This document shows, one piece after another, positions 33,547 to 42,426 of a stretch of 64,000 bases of DNA. Below the pieces are notes generated by a model. The model was not told where the DNA came from, made no database searches, and saw nothing but the letters and a program-made list of their open reading frames with translations. Location of the stretch: positions 1 through 64,000 of the forward strand of contig NZ_CATNVD010000009.1 in the NCBI RefSeq assembly GCF_951230155.1. The letters are read 5' to 3'. This stretch comes from Parablautia sp. Marseille-Q6255. Lineage in GTDB: Bacteria > Bacillota > Clostridia > Lachnospirales > Lachnospiraceae. The position numbers and the translations under genes are program-made. Position 1 is the first letter of the stretch, and the number at the start of each line of letters is the position of its first letter.

Positions 33547-33615
33547 GTTAGCGGCAGCTAACCAAAAAAAGCTGCCGCGTGTTTTTTATAAATGAGTTAG
33601 TGCGAGCTAACTCAT
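33547..33615. promoter_or_regulatory. two GTTAG-N6-CTAAC boxes around an attenuator hairpin
   Basis: GTTAG-CGGCAG-CTAAC (33547-33562) begins ten bases after the -10 box, and GTTAG-TGCGAG-CTAAC (33596-33611) lies within the longer palindrome ATGAGTTAG-N6-CTAACTCAT (33592-33615). Between them GCGGCAGC (33551-33558) pairs with GCTGCCGC (33571-33578), followed by GTGTTTTTT, a terminator-like hairpin. The half-sites recall DtxR/IdeR-type metal boxes, which is inference. Confidence 0.6.
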
Positions 33616-33685
33616 TGCTGTGAAACGACCTGCCAGAAGAAAAGCAGGATCCATACAGGATGTACAAAATCAGGAGGATACAAAT

Positions 33686-33964
33686 ATGAGTATTGTAATT
33701 GTAGGGGGAAATGAATGTATGGTCCGCCAGTATAAAGAACTCTGTCAGAAGTACAGGTGCCGGGCAAAGATTTATCCCAAAATGACAACCGGGCTGCGAA
33801 ATATGGGATGTCCGGATCTGCTTGTTCTGTTCACGAATACCATGTCCCATAAAATGGCGCGCTGTGCCGTAAGCGAGGCTAAGGGACAAAATATTAAGAT
33901 CGCACGTTCTCACAGCAGCTCGATGGCGGCGCTTCGGACAATTCTGGAGGAGCACACCGCATAA
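33686..33964 (+). CDS. DUF2325 domain protein
   Basis: A 92-residue protein starting MSIVIVGGNECMVRQYKELC, with AKIYPKMTTGLRNMGCPDLLVLFTNTMSHKM and SHSSSMAALRTIL, the pattern of DUF2325 (a small Rossmann-like domain). The function is unknown. AGGAGG eight bases before ATG 33686 decides the start. Its elaborate leader (perfect promoter, two palindromic boxes, hairpin) indicates tight regulation, perhaps by metal or redox state. Relatives often sit beside ferrous iron transport genes, but none is present here. Confidence 0.8.
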   Translation: MSIVIVGGNECMVRQYKELCQKYRCRAKIYPKMTTGLRNMGCPDLLVLFTNTMSHKMARCAVSEAKGQNIKIARSHSSSMAALRTILEEHTA

Positions 33965-34001
33965 ACAATTACACCGTATAAGTATAAAAAGAATGTTCCG
34001 G

Positions 34002-34030
34002 TTGACAATTCATGAAAACCGCACTACACT
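34002..34030 (+). promoter_or_regulatory. promoter of the EamA gene
   Basis: TTGACA (34002-34007), 17 bases, TACACT (34025-34030). Confidence 0.7.
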
Positions 34031-34090
34031 GACGCTGTATCAGACAGAAAAGCTTTCAGGAACAGATACAGGAGAAAGAAGGGGCAGAGT

Positions 34091-34501
34091 ATGTGGTTTT
34101 TATTTGCGATAGGCTCCGCGGTGTTTGCCGCGCTGACCTCTATTCTGGCTAAAGCAGGTATTTCGGGCGTCAACTCAAATCTGGCAACCGCTATCCGCAC
34201 GGCAGTAGTTCTGATCATGGCGTGGGGCATCGTATTCCTGACAGGAGGACAAAATGGGATCTCGGGAATCAGCAGAAAAAGCTGGATGTTTCTCATTTTA
34301 TCCGGACTGGCGACAGGCGCATCGTGGCTTTGCTATTACCGGGCACTGCAGATAGGAGAGGTATCCAAGGTTGTGCCGGTAGATAAGCTGAGTGTGGTGA
34401 TCACGCTGGTTCTGGCATTTGTGTTTTTAAAAGAACCGTTTACAGCAAAGAGAGCCATTGGGGCAGTGCTGATCACAGCGGGGACATTATTTATGCTGTA
34501 A
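34091..34501 (+). CDS. EamA/DMT family half-size transporter
   Basis: Membrane protein of 136 residues with five hydrophobic helices forming a single EamA domain (WFLFAIGSAVFAALTSILAKAGI, then YYRALQIGEVSKVVPVDKLSVVITLVLAFVFLKEP and GAVLITAGTLFML). Full-length DMT transporters have two such domains, so this one probably works as a homodimer, as small multidrug-type exporters do. It starts at ATG 34091 after GAAAGAAGGGG and has its own promoter. The substrate is unknown. Confidence 0.88.
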   Translation: MWFLFAIGSAVFAALTSILAKAGISGVNSNLATAIRTAVVLIMAWGIVFLTGGQNGISGISRKSWMFLILSGLATGASWLCYYRALQIGEVSKVVPVDKLSVVITLVLAFVFLKEPFTAKRAIGAVLITAGTLFML

Positions 34502-34570
34502 GAAGGTGTGTGCGCGTTACTTTTATGCCGGTTTTGGAGTATAAATACATCAGACTATTTGTTTAAACTA

Positions 34571-34600
34571 CACAAGAATCACAAAAATCTATAGTACAAT
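34571..34600 (+). promoter_or_regulatory. candidate regulator box and -10 of the second two-component operon
   Basis: CACAAG (34571-34576), CAAAAA (34582-34587), then seven bases to TACAAT (34595-34600). The same arrangement precedes the secreted-protein gene at 36768-36799. Confidence 0.45.
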
Positions 34601-34628
34601 AGGAGGATGTGAGGAGGTGTACGTTTTT

Positions 34629-35300
34629 ATGCAGCATATTTTAATTGTGGAAGACGATTTGGATATCCAGGAACTTCTAAAAAATTTTTTGCAGGAGGTC
34701 GGATACGAAACTACGGTTGCCGGTGACGGCATGGAGGCTATTGCGCTGTTTTCTACAAATCATTTTGATTTAATACTATTAGATATCCTGCTGCCGAAGA
34801 TTGATGGGTTTACGGTCTGCGAATTGATTCGTAAACAATCACAGGTACCTGTTATCATGCTTACTGCTTTAAATGGAGAGGAAGAACAGATCAGGGGATT
34901 AGATTTGCAGGTAGATGATTACATCACAAAACCATTTTCTATGCCTATCTTAGTGCGTAAAATTGCTGCGGTTCTGCGGCGAAGCACAATGATGCCGGAT
35001 CAGGCTCATCAAACAATATCCTATAAAAGTCTGATTTTAGATTTGGACAGTTATTCTGTGACAGTATATGGCGAATCGCATGAATTAACACAGCGGGAAT
35101 TTGAAATCCTGCGGGAATTACTTTTGAATCAGGGACGTGTCCTGACTCGTCAAAATCTTTTGGAACGTCTCTGGAAATATGATTTCTATGGTGATGAGCG
35201 TGTCGTTGATACTCATATTAAGAATTTAAGAAAAAAACTGGGTATTGATTTTATACAGACGATCAGAGGAGTAGGATACAGAATTGACAGGGAAAAATAA
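34629..35300 (+). CDS. OmpR-family response regulator
   Basis: Response regulator of 223 residues from ATG 34629 (a GTG at 34617 is an alternative start). The receiver domain has ILIVEDDLDIQELL, phospho-acceptor aspartate in LILLDILLPKIDG and KPFSMPILVRKI; the winged helix has LTQREFEILRELLLNQGRVLTRQNLLERLW and VDTHIKNLRKKLG, IRGVGYRID. It overlaps the kinase gene by 17 bases. It is more AT-rich than most neighbours. A likely target is the secreted-protein gene downstream, judged from shared upstream motifs. Confidence 0.93.
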   Translation: MQHILIVEDDLDIQELLKNFLQEVGYETTVAGDGMEAIALFSTNHFDLILLDILLPKIDGFTVCELIRKQSQVPVIMLTALNGEEEQIRGLDLQVDDYITKPFSMPILVRKIAAVLRRSTMMPDQAHQTISYKSLILDLDSYSVTVYGESHELTQREFEILRELLLNQGRVLTRQNLLERLWKYDFYGDERVVDTHIKNLRKKLGIDFIQTIRGVGYRIDREK

Positions 35301-36702
35301 GAGCAGCTTATTTACTAAAATATTTGTTATCACAGTTATTATGACAAGCCTGTGCTGTATTATCACTTATAGTGCGACTATGTGGCTTGTTCCAAAAACC
35401 TACAGTACCATTCTTGATGAGAATTTAGATCGTACAGTAACGTCTCTTCTCAAAAATGTTGAGAATGTCACTCCGTCGGAGAGCGGTTTATTTTTTGATG
35501 AATTTATATTAAACCAAAACGATGTGCTGCTTCAGTTATTTGATTCTTCGGGCTGTGAAATCGAAGTTCCGTCGCGAGATAATGTAACGTTCCCTGTTTC
35601 TGTTACAAGTGGGGTGGCAATTGAGAGCGATGATCCGGCGGCATATCGGGCAACACATCGTTACCTTTTTACTTTCGCAGATTCAGATGAGACTTATACA
35701 TTAACGGTTGCAGGCAGCGCACAAGAAGTTAATTTACTCAAGGATACGTTGGGTGAAATCTTTTTTGTTCTTATTTTTATGGTTTTGACAGTTGCTGTGC
35801 TGGCTTCGGGCATTTATTCGCACTACGTGACCAGACCGGTTTTGCGTATCAGCGATGCGTCAAAAAAAATGGCGGAACTGGATTTTAGTTGGAGATGTGA
35901 AGAAAACAGAACAGACGAGCTTGGAATACTGGCGCATAGTCTGAATGAAATGTCACAGAAGCTGTATGCCGCGATGACAGAACTAAAAAGTGCGAATGAG
36001 AAATTGCAAAAAGATATTGAGCGTGAACGTGCATTAGAACAGGCGCAGTTGGATTTTTTTTCGGCAGTTTCCCATGAACTGAAAACGCCGATTACGATCA
36101 TCAAGGGTCAGACAGAGGGTATGATCCTGAAGGTTGGTGATTATCAGGATCGTAATAAATATCTGGGGCGGTCGTTAGAAATCATCAATACTATGGAGGG
36201 AATGGTGCAGGAAATTTTAACGATTTCCCGTATGAAATCTTCAAAAGCCGGATTAAAAAAAGAAACAATCCAGTTTTCAAAGATGCTGAAACAGGAGTAT
36301 GCGGCATTTGAAGATCTGATTATGAAAAAACGTATAGACTGGAACGAAAATATTTTTCCTGATTTATATATTGTTGGGGAAAAGATGCTGATACAGAAAG
36401 CAGTTAATAACTTAGTTTCTAATGCAATTGTTTACTCGCCAGAGGGTAGTGCTATTTATTTGAATGCTTTTTCTGAGAATGGAGTTGTTCAGTTTTGTCT
36501 GGAAAATACAGGCGCTCATATTCCAGATTCGGAGCTTTCAAAGGTGTTTGATGCATTTTACAGAGTGGAGCATTCTCGTAATAAGAGAAATGGCGGAAGT
36601 GGTTTAGGCCTATATATTGTTAAAACGATTTTGGAAAAGCATCAGGCGGAGTATAGTATAGAAAACACAAAAAGAGGCGTTTTATTTATCATTCGATTCT
36701 AA
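35284..36702 (+). CDS. sensor histidine kinase
   Basis: Membrane kinase of 472 residues, TTG start inside the regulator gene. Helix one (about 10-32), an extracellular sensor of about 120 residues (35-155), helix two (about 158-180), a HAMP domain (RPVLRISDASKKMAELDF), a coiled coil, H-box FFSAVSHELKTPITIIKGQ, N-box VNNLVSNAIVYSPEG, and GGSGLGLYIVKTIL at the ATP site. The large extracellular domain senses something outside the cell. The adjacent secreted protein is a candidate signal or target. Confidence 0.93.
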   Translation: MTGKNKSSLFTKIFVITVIMTSLCCIITYSATMWLVPKTYSTILDENLDRTVTSLLKNVENVTPSESGLFFDEFILNQNDVLLQLFDSSGCEIEVPSRDNVTFPVSVTSGVAIESDDPAAYRATHRYLFTFADSDETYTLTVAGSAQEVNLLKDTLGEIFFVLIFMVLTVAVLASGIYSHYVTRPVLRISDASKKMAELDFSWRCEENRTDELGILAHSLNEMSQKLYAAMTELKSANEKLQKDIERERALEQAQLDFFSAVSHELKTPITIIKGQTEGMILKVGDYQDRNKYLGRSLEIINTMEGMVQEILTISRMKSSKAGLKKETIQFSKMLKQEYAAFEDLIMKKRIDWNENIFPDLYIVGEKMLIQKAVNNLVSNAIVYSPEGSAIYLNAFSENGVVQFCLENTGAHIPDSELSKVFDAFYRVEHSRNKRNGGSGLGLYIVKTILEKHQAEYSIENTKRGVLFIIRF

Positions 36703-36767
36703 AAGCAAGAGGTCTGCACAAAAATAGTGTTCTCTATTTTATAACTACATGTAAAAAACATATTTGC

Positions 36768-36799
36768 CACAAGGACATCTCAAAAAAAACTGGTAACAT
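36768..36799 (+). promoter_or_regulatory. candidate regulator box and -10 upstream of the secreted protein
   Basis: CACAAG (36768-36773), CAAAAA (36781-36786), seven bases, TAACAT (36794-36799); the same elements and CAAAAA to -10 spacing as at 34571-34600, with N7 instead of N5 between the boxes. Confidence 0.4.
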
Positions 36800-36831
36800 G
36801 GAGACATCACCAGAAAGGAGTTGTTTGAAAT

Positions 36832-37644
36832 ATGAAAAAACGTGCAGTTACAATTTTACCACTCACTATGGCGCTGTGTGTATCAGCAGTATTTAGTTAC
36901 CGTACGCCAAACGCTGCGGCAGAACAAATGTCGGCGAAAGCAATGACTAAGCCAGAGGCTGTGAAGGAGATCGATCATAGCACAGCCGCAGCTGTTTCGG
37001 ATGTTGTATTCGAAGCAGATGCTTATGAAAGCTGCGAGGAGATTTCCGCGGAGCGGAGAACAAAGGCGGAAGAAAAGCGCCGGTCAGAGATTGCAGAGCA
37101 GTATTCTATTTATGAGCCATATGGTATGAGTTATAACCAGGAAAACGATCGCTTTTTTTACAATGGACAGATTGTAAGATACTTTAAAGATGAGATTAGT
37201 ACGGAGAATACAAATTCATTTTTCTTTGAGGATGGTGTTGTGGATATAGAACCGATTAGAGATGCCAGTGGCGCCTTGACAGGTGTGAAGCAGTTATCGG
37301 ACGCAGATTTTCAGATGAGGACCCAAAAGCAAGAAGCAATACGACAGGAACTCGAGGATGTCGGTGTTGCCGGAATCAGCGGCAGTTTTGAACAGGGGGA
37401 TCTTAACAAACGAGATGATAGTCTGGAGGCTTATACTGCATTTGGTGTTTCCTATGACAAAAATTCTGATAATTGGCTGTATGATGGAAAGACAATTCAT
37501 ATCCTCTATGATGAAGGTTATAGCACCTATTGCGATAATGGTATAAGGGATGGGATCTGTCTGAAGGTAATTCGTGATCAGAAAAATAACATTGAAAAAC
37601 TGGTAAAAACCGGAAAACAGGAATTAGAGCGATATGTCAACTGA
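36832..37644 (+). CDS. secreted protein of unknown function with internal duplication
   Basis: A 270-residue protein with a signal peptide (MKKRAVTILPLTMALCVSAVF, cleavage near AAAEQ). Two similar modules are visible: YEPYGMSYNQENDRFFYNGQIVRYFKDE (about 99-126, in blocks) and YTAFGVSYDKNSDNWLYDGKTIHILYDE (about 205-232), each followed by a D/E-G-I/V and V-IRD segment. I recognise no enzyme motif. AGAAAGGAG precedes the ATG. It follows the kinase gene by 129 bases and shares an upstream motif with the two-component operon, so it is probably a regulon member or signal component. Confidence 0.75.
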   Translation: MKKRAVTILPLTMALCVSAVFSYRTPNAAAEQMSAKAMTKPEAVKEIDHSTAAAVSDVVFEADAYESCEEISAERRTKAEEKRRSEIAEQYSIYEPYGMSYNQENDRFFYNGQIVRYFKDEISTENTNSFFFEDGVVDIEPIRDASGALTGVKQLSDADFQMRTQKQEAIRQELEDVGVAGISGSFEQGDLNKRDDSLEAYTAFGVSYDKNSDNWLYDGKTIHILYDEGYSTYCDNGIRDGICLKVIRDQKNNIEKLVKTGKQELERYVN

Positions 37645-37705
37645 ATAAAGGGCAGTCGTATGAGGAGCAGCCATTATTTTAGCAGATAAGAGAGTTTTTC
37701 TTATG

Positions 37706-37756
37706 AAAAGGCGGGCACTGTGAAAGGAGAAATCTTTCATGATGCCTGTCTTTTTA
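37706..37756 (+). terminator. terminator after the secreted-protein gene
   Basis: AAAAGGCGGGCAC with inner TGAAAG/CTTTCA pairs with ATGCCTGTCTTTTT. Confidence 0.65.
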
Positions 37757-37857
37757 TAATGCAATATTGTAGTCAGGATTTCCTGTCCTGCGGTTGTGCG
37801 TGCATCCTGTCAGTGGTATCATAGAGTGCAAGAGACAGGATATGCAGGAGTGAAAAG

Positions 37858-40569
37858 ATGCAGATTTCGGAAAATGAGAACAGGCCAAATGCCGGAAAAG
37901 AAGCAAACGAAGAGCAGGCAGATGCGGATAAAGGAGAACGTGTGAGCAGAGCAGCTGTTGATGAAACAGAGCGTAATGAAAATAATAAGCTGCACAGTAC
38001 AGAGAAAGAAAAAATCAGAATATCTGTGCGGAATCTCGTAGAATTTATTCTGCGCTGCGGAGATATTGACAGCCGGAAAGGGGGATTCGGAGAAAAAGAA
38101 GCAATGCAGGAGGGGAGCCGCATCCATCGCAGGATACAAAGCCGGATGGGTGGAGACTACCGGGCAGAGGTGCCGCTGGCAATTGATGTAGAGGAAGAGG
38201 AATTTATTCTGACTGTGGATGGACGTGCAGATGGGATCTTTACAGGGACATCCATAGCAGACAGGAATTTCACAGAAGAATCACAATCAGATGAAGTATT
38301 TACAGAAGAAACAGTATCAGGCGGGTGTGCCTCTGGGGAGGCAGGTACGTCAGGGCAGGCGGGATGGTCTGACTTTATGGGATGGGAGAAGGAGGCGGAG
38401 CGTTCGGAAGAGCTCGTATTTATTGATGAGATCAAAAGCCTGTATCGTGATGTTATGCTTCTAAAGGAACCATATGCGCTTCATGCAGCGCAGGCAAAGT
38501 GCTATGCATGGATTTATGCAAAGCAGCACCGGCTGGCGCGGATCGGTGTGCAGATGACGTACTGTAATATTGAGACAGAGGAGATCCGGCGGTTTCGTCA
38601 GGAGTTTTCCTCAGAAACACTGGGCGCATGGTTTGGAGAGATCGTGGGAAAATATCAGAAATGGGCCAGACTCCAGCTGGAGTGGAAGAGGGTACGGCAG
38701 GCATCGATTGTCGGACTGCAGTTTCCTTATCCATGGCGGGCAGGACAGAAGGATGTGGCAGCCTCTGTATACCGGACGATGCTTCGGAAAAAAACGTTAT
38801 TTATACAGGCTCCAACGGGGACGGGGAAAACCTTGTCTACTGTATTTCCGGCAGTCAAGGCAGTCGGCGAGGGACTGGCAGATCGTATATTCTATGCAAC
38901 AGCAAAGACCGTGACAAGGACCGTTGCGGAGGATACGTATGCTATTTTACGCTGTCAGGGGCTTCGGATGAAGACGCTGACACTGACGGCCAAGGAGAAA
39001 ATCTGTTTTATGGAGGAAACGCAGTGCAATCCAGATGCGTGCCCATATGCGAAGGGGCATTATGACCGTGTGAACGATGCAGTGTTTGATCTGATTTCGC
39101 ACAGCGAGATTTTTGACCGTCCGGTTATTGAGGCGCAGGCAAGGAAGTGGCAGGTGTGCCCGTTTGAGTTTGGACTGGACGTATCGCTGTGGTCAGACGT
39201 AGTGATCTGCGACTATAATTACATTTTTGATCCGCGGGCGCGTCTGAAGCGTTTTTTTGCAGAAGGAGCAAAGGGAGCGTACCTGTTTTTGATTGATGAG
39301 GCGCATAACCTGGTCGAGCGTGCACGGGAGATGTTTTCTGCCAGCTTATATAAGGAAGATTTTCTTGAGCTCAGAAAGCAGGTCAAAGCATACAGTCCCA
39401 AGATGGCGCGGGCGCTCAACCGCTGTAATCAGTGGCTGTTAGAACGAAAGCGGGAAGAATGTCTGTCTGAGGAGGGACGGACAGAGCGATATGGAATATC
39501 GGAAAAGGTGCGTATATGGAACAGTATAGGGACATTCCCGATTTATCTTATGAATCTGTGCGGTATCATGGAGGAGTTTCTGGAGGATTCCAGAAATCAG
39601 GAACTAAATGACCAGGTCCTTTCCCTGTATTTTGAGGCGCGCCGCTTTCTTGATACGTGTGACCGTGTAAATGAAAATTATGTGATCTATACAGAGCTGT
39701 GTGGAGACGGAAGATTTTTGATCCGGCTGTACTGTATTGATGTTTCAGAAAATCTGCAGGAGTGCCTGAATAAGGGGAGAAGTACGATTTATTTTTCTGC
39801 GACCTTCCTCCCAATCACGTATTACAAAAGTCTGCTCAGTACAGAACAGGATAATTATGCGATTTATGCCCATTCTGTTTTTGACCCGACAAAGCGTCTG
39901 GTACTGGTAGGGACGGACACGAGCAGTCGGTATACGATGAGAAATACAGATGAATATCGCAAGATGGCAGAATATGTGCTGCAGATGATCCGGGCCAAAA
40001 GGGGAAATTATATGGTATTTTTTCCGTCCTATAAAATGATGGAGGACGTCGCGCAGCAGTTTGAGGATCTGTGTTTTGAACAGGATGAAGAAGTCGAGCT
40101 GCTCTGTCAGACCTCCGGTATGGATGAAGAACAAAGAGAGACATTTCTGACTCAGTTTGAACAGATACATGAGCATGGGCTGGCTGGTTTCTGCGTTATG
40201 GGCGGGATTTTCGGAGAAGGGATTGACCTGAAAGCAGACCGCCTGATCGGCGCAGTGATCGTGGGCACAGGATTGCCGCAGGTCTGCAACGAGAGGGAGA
40301 TCCTGAAGAATTTTTATGATAAGCGCGGGGAAGATGGATTTTTCTATGCCTACCTCTGCCCTGGCATGAATAAGGTACTGCAGTCGGCAGGACGCGTCAT
40401 TCGTACGGAGGAGGATGCGGGGGTGATCCTGCTTCTGGACGAGCGGTTTGCCACAGCACGATACAGAAGAATGTTTCCGGTGGAGTGGGAAGATACCCGG
40501 TACTGTACGCTGCGGACTGTGCGGGAAAAGACAGAGCAGTTTTGGCGGGCGATGGATACAGGAGGATAA
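37858..40569 (+). CDS. PD-(D/E)XK nuclease fused to DinG/Rad3-type helicase
   Basis: DNA-processing protein of 903 residues. Residues about 55-250 resemble a Cas4-like PD-(D/E)XK nuclease: GSRIH with H90, VDGRADGI with D125, and FIDEIKS with E191 and K193. Residues 131-183 are an acidic low-complexity insert. Residues about 290-890 are an XPD/DinG superfamily-2 helicase: Walker A APTGTGKT (K324), DEAH 480-483, four cysteines around CFMEETQCNPDACPYAKG for a 4Fe-4S cluster, and C-terminal motifs GGIFGEGIDL and QSAGRVIRTEED. It likely cuts and unwinds branched DNA in repair. It starts at ATG 37858 after CAGGAG. It stands alone. Confidence 0.88.
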   Translation: MQISENENRPNAGKEANEEQADADKGERVSRAAVDETERNENNKLHSTEKEKIRISVRNLVEFILRCGDIDSRKGGFGEKEAMQEGSRIHRRIQSRMGGDYRAEVPLAIDVEEEEFILTVDGRADGIFTGTSIADRNFTEESQSDEVFTEETVSGGCASGEAGTSGQAGWSDFMGWEKEAERSEELVFIDEIKSLYRDVMLLKEPYALHAAQAKCYAWIYAKQHRLARIGVQMTYCNIETEEIRRFRQEFSSETLGAWFGEIVGKYQKWARLQLEWKRVRQASIVGLQFPYPWRAGQKDVAASVYRTMLRKKTLFIQAPTGTGKTLSTVFPAVKAVGEGLADRIFYATAKTVTRTVAEDTYAILRCQGLRMKTLTLTAKEKICFMEETQCNPDACPYAKGHYDRVNDAVFDLISHSEIFDRPVIEAQARKWQVCPFEFGLDVSLWSDVVICDYNYIFDPRARLKRFFAEGAKGAYLFLIDEAHNLVERAREMFSASLYKEDFLELRKQVKAYSPKMARALNRCNQWLLERKREECLSEEGRTERYGISEKVRIWNSIGTFPIYLMNLCGIMEEFLEDSRNQELNDQVLSLYFEARRFLDTCDRVNENYVIYTELCGDGRFLIRLYCIDVSENLQECLNKGRSTIYFSATFLPITYYKSLLSTEQDNYAIYAHSVFDPTKRLVLVGTDTSSRYTMRNTDEYRKMAEYVLQMIRAKRGNYMVFFPSYKMMEDVAQQFEDLCFEQDEEVELLCQTSGMDEEQRETFLTQFEQIHEHGLAGFCVMGGIFGEGIDLKADRLIGAVIVGTGLPQVCNEREILKNFYDKRGEDGFFYAYLCPGMNKVLQSAGRVIRTEEDAGVILLLDERFATARYRRMFPVEWEDTRYCTLRTVREKTEQFWRAMDTGG

Positions 40570-40882
40570 AAAGAAAAACGCAAGGAGATGGGTTTGTGGA
40601 TAATTTCGGATATTTGCAGAGTCAATGGATGTTTTTATAATGGAGCAGGACTACTGCGTTTCAGCACTGCATTTGGCCTGGATAAGGAAGAAGCGTTATA
40701 TTGGTAGCTTTTATGGTATATATATTTGTTTTTTACTGCTTAAAAAGCAGATCATACAGTGGGACGATATTTTAGGAAAATATACGAGACGGGTACTCGG
40801 GAAAAGCCAGCACCGATGTTTGTGCTGGCTTTATCGTTAGAAAACTCATGTTTGGCAGGAGGTCGTAGTAGATCACATATCG
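40570..40882. other. intergenic region without a supported gene
   Basis: A short open frame from 40625 codes for an implausible Cys/Trp/Tyr-rich peptide and has no ribosome site, so I reject it. The only clear element is the terminator at 40805-40835. Confidence 0.5.
40805..40835. terminator. terminator between the convergent helicase and Rpn-type genes
   Basis: AGCCAGCAC and GTGCTGGCT form a perfect 9-base stem with an 8-base loop, followed by TTATCG. The T-run is short. Confidence 0.55.
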
Positions 40883-42001
40883 TCATGTTTTTGTATTCGG
40901 TTCCTCTGCGCCTGCCAGCACCGCCTGCACTTCTTCAAGCGATATTCCGGTTTGCGCGGCAATCTGGGCAGCATCTTGAATAGAGTCAGACAGTAATAAA
41001 ATCATTTTATGAATCTGGTGCTGTCGGCTGTTAAGTTGCTGTTGCTGTGTAACAAGCTGCTGCTTTTGTATGCTTATTTCTTCTTTTTGTACATTGATTT
41101 CGTCCTGCATCTCATCGATCATCAGCTGTACGGTATTCCGATCTAATTCAGCCAGTTCCTTCGAAAACATCTGCATCACCTCTTCTATATTGAGACATAG
41201 CCGGTATGCTTCCTCATACATTGGACGAAATTCGGGATATTCTTCGATCAGGTGAAGAATCATATCAGGATCATCAATACTGAGAAAGGTCAGCCATGCC
41301 TCCAGCCTGTTTTCTATCTTGTTATCTTTATTGTGCTGGTTTTTACGGAAGATGTCAAGAGGGATGAAGAGATATTGTTGCAAAAGATCCAGTTTTAGAC
41401 CGGTGTCAGAGCGTTGCCGGAAGTAATGGCGGTAGTGATTCGGGAAGGTATGAAATTCTGCCGGACTTCGTTCAAATAAAACGATAGTGTAGACTTCCTT
41501 GATGTCTTTGTAGCTAAATGAGAGATTTTTTTGTTTGGCTCTGCTGCGGACACGTTTGTATTGGCGCAGAAGCAGATCAGCCGAATAGCAGGCGCTGCGC
41601 GCGCCGGGAAATTTGTATCCGATTTTCTGGACTTCGAGATTGACGATCGAGCCGTTGCCAAGTTGTACCACAATATCCATGATTAACAGTGAGCTCTCAT
41701 CTGCAATACGGGTAGAATCAGGTGGCAACGCCTCCAGGATCTTAACTGGTATGCCAAGCAGAAGGGTGAGAAATTCTTCCAGACGCTCAGGGACATACTC
41801 GGGGTTCAGGATTTCCTTGAAAAAAGAGTCATAAAGAAATCGGATGCCGCGCACGCCGGTGCAAAAATCAAGAAATTCGTTTTGTTGTTCTTCGTTCCAG
41901 TTGTAGAAAATGCGCTGCAGTTTTTCGCTTTTTTTAATTTCCATCTGTACCTCGATACGGTCGCGGATGATGGGAAAGGCTTCTTTTAACGTAGTGGTCA
42001 T
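40883..42001 (-). CDS. Rpn/PDDEXK_2 family nuclease-transposase-like protein
   Basis: A 372-residue protein of the PD-(D/E)XK transposase-like family (Rpn, PDDEXK_2). The opening FLYDSFFKEILNPEYVPERLEEFLTLLLG is diagnostic. The core has MDIVVQLGNGSIVNLEVQKIGYKFPGARSACYSADLLL with a D...E-x-Q catalytic pattern. The C-terminus (about 290-345) is a Gln/Glu-rich coiled coil. The start at ATG 42001 is set by GGAGG five bases upstream; an ATG at 42013 overlaps it. Rpn proteins nick DNA and promote recombination, and some act in defence. No terminal inverted repeats were found. Confidence 0.87.
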   Translation of the reverse strand: MTTTLKEAFPIIRDRIEVQMEIKKSEKLQRIFYNWNEEQQNEFLDFCTGVRGIRFLYDSFFKEILNPEYVPERLEEFLTLLLGIPVKILEALPPDSTRIADESSLLIMDIVVQLGNGSIVNLEVQKIGYKFPGARSACYSADLLLRQYKRVRSRAKQKNLSFSYKDIKEVYTIVLFERSPAEFHTFPNHYRHYFRQRSDTGLKLDLLQQYLFIPLDIFRKNQHNKDNKIENRLEAWLTFLSIDDPDMILHLIEEYPEFRPMYEEAYRLCLNIEEVMQMFSKELAELDRNTVQLMIDEMQDEINVQKEEISIQKQQLVTQQQQLNSRQHQIHKMILLLSDSIQDAAQIAAQTGISLEEVQAVLAGAEEPNTKT

Positions 42002-42426
42002 TTGTACCTCCATATGTTTCTTTATATTATATCTTATACTGATTTAAAATGAAACATAACAATTATAAATATTTTAAGCAGGAGAAAGTTGTCACAATAT
42101 ATATAAGAAAATCTGTGTTCAGATGTAATAGCAAGGAAAAGGTATCAAAAAAACTTACCGCATTTTAGAGAAGAGTGCAGGAGATTATCAGAGAGCGATT
42201 GAGATTGCCCAAATGAGATTAAAGTAGTTTGATAGTTGAATGAATAACGTTAATACGGTTATAGAAGAAAATATGTGTGAAAAATTTGTTAGCGATTATT
42301 GAACAGTAACACATATATGTCTGCTGATTTCCCCTTGATTTTTAAAAATCTCTTTGCTAAACTGGATACCGGAACCCGTAAAAGGCAATATAAAGGGAAA
42401 CCGGCAATAGGAAAGGAGCTTTTATT
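42002..42426. other. AT-rich intergenic region, possible gene remnant
   Basis: No complete gene. A short open stretch at 42141-42227 reads like coding sequence (KTYRILEKSAGDYQRAIEIAQ) but lacks a start and context, perhaps a decayed gene end. The last 15 bases hold the GGAAAGGAG ribosome site of the dehydrogenase gene. Confidence 0.35.

Noticed and set aside
40625-40840. Possible 71-codon gene
   Set aside because: No ribosome site, odd composition (Cys/Trp/Tyr-rich), and it runs into the terminator hairpin at 40805.
40883-42001. Complete insertion sequence around the Rpn-type gene
   Set aside because: No terminal inverted repeats or target duplications could be seen.
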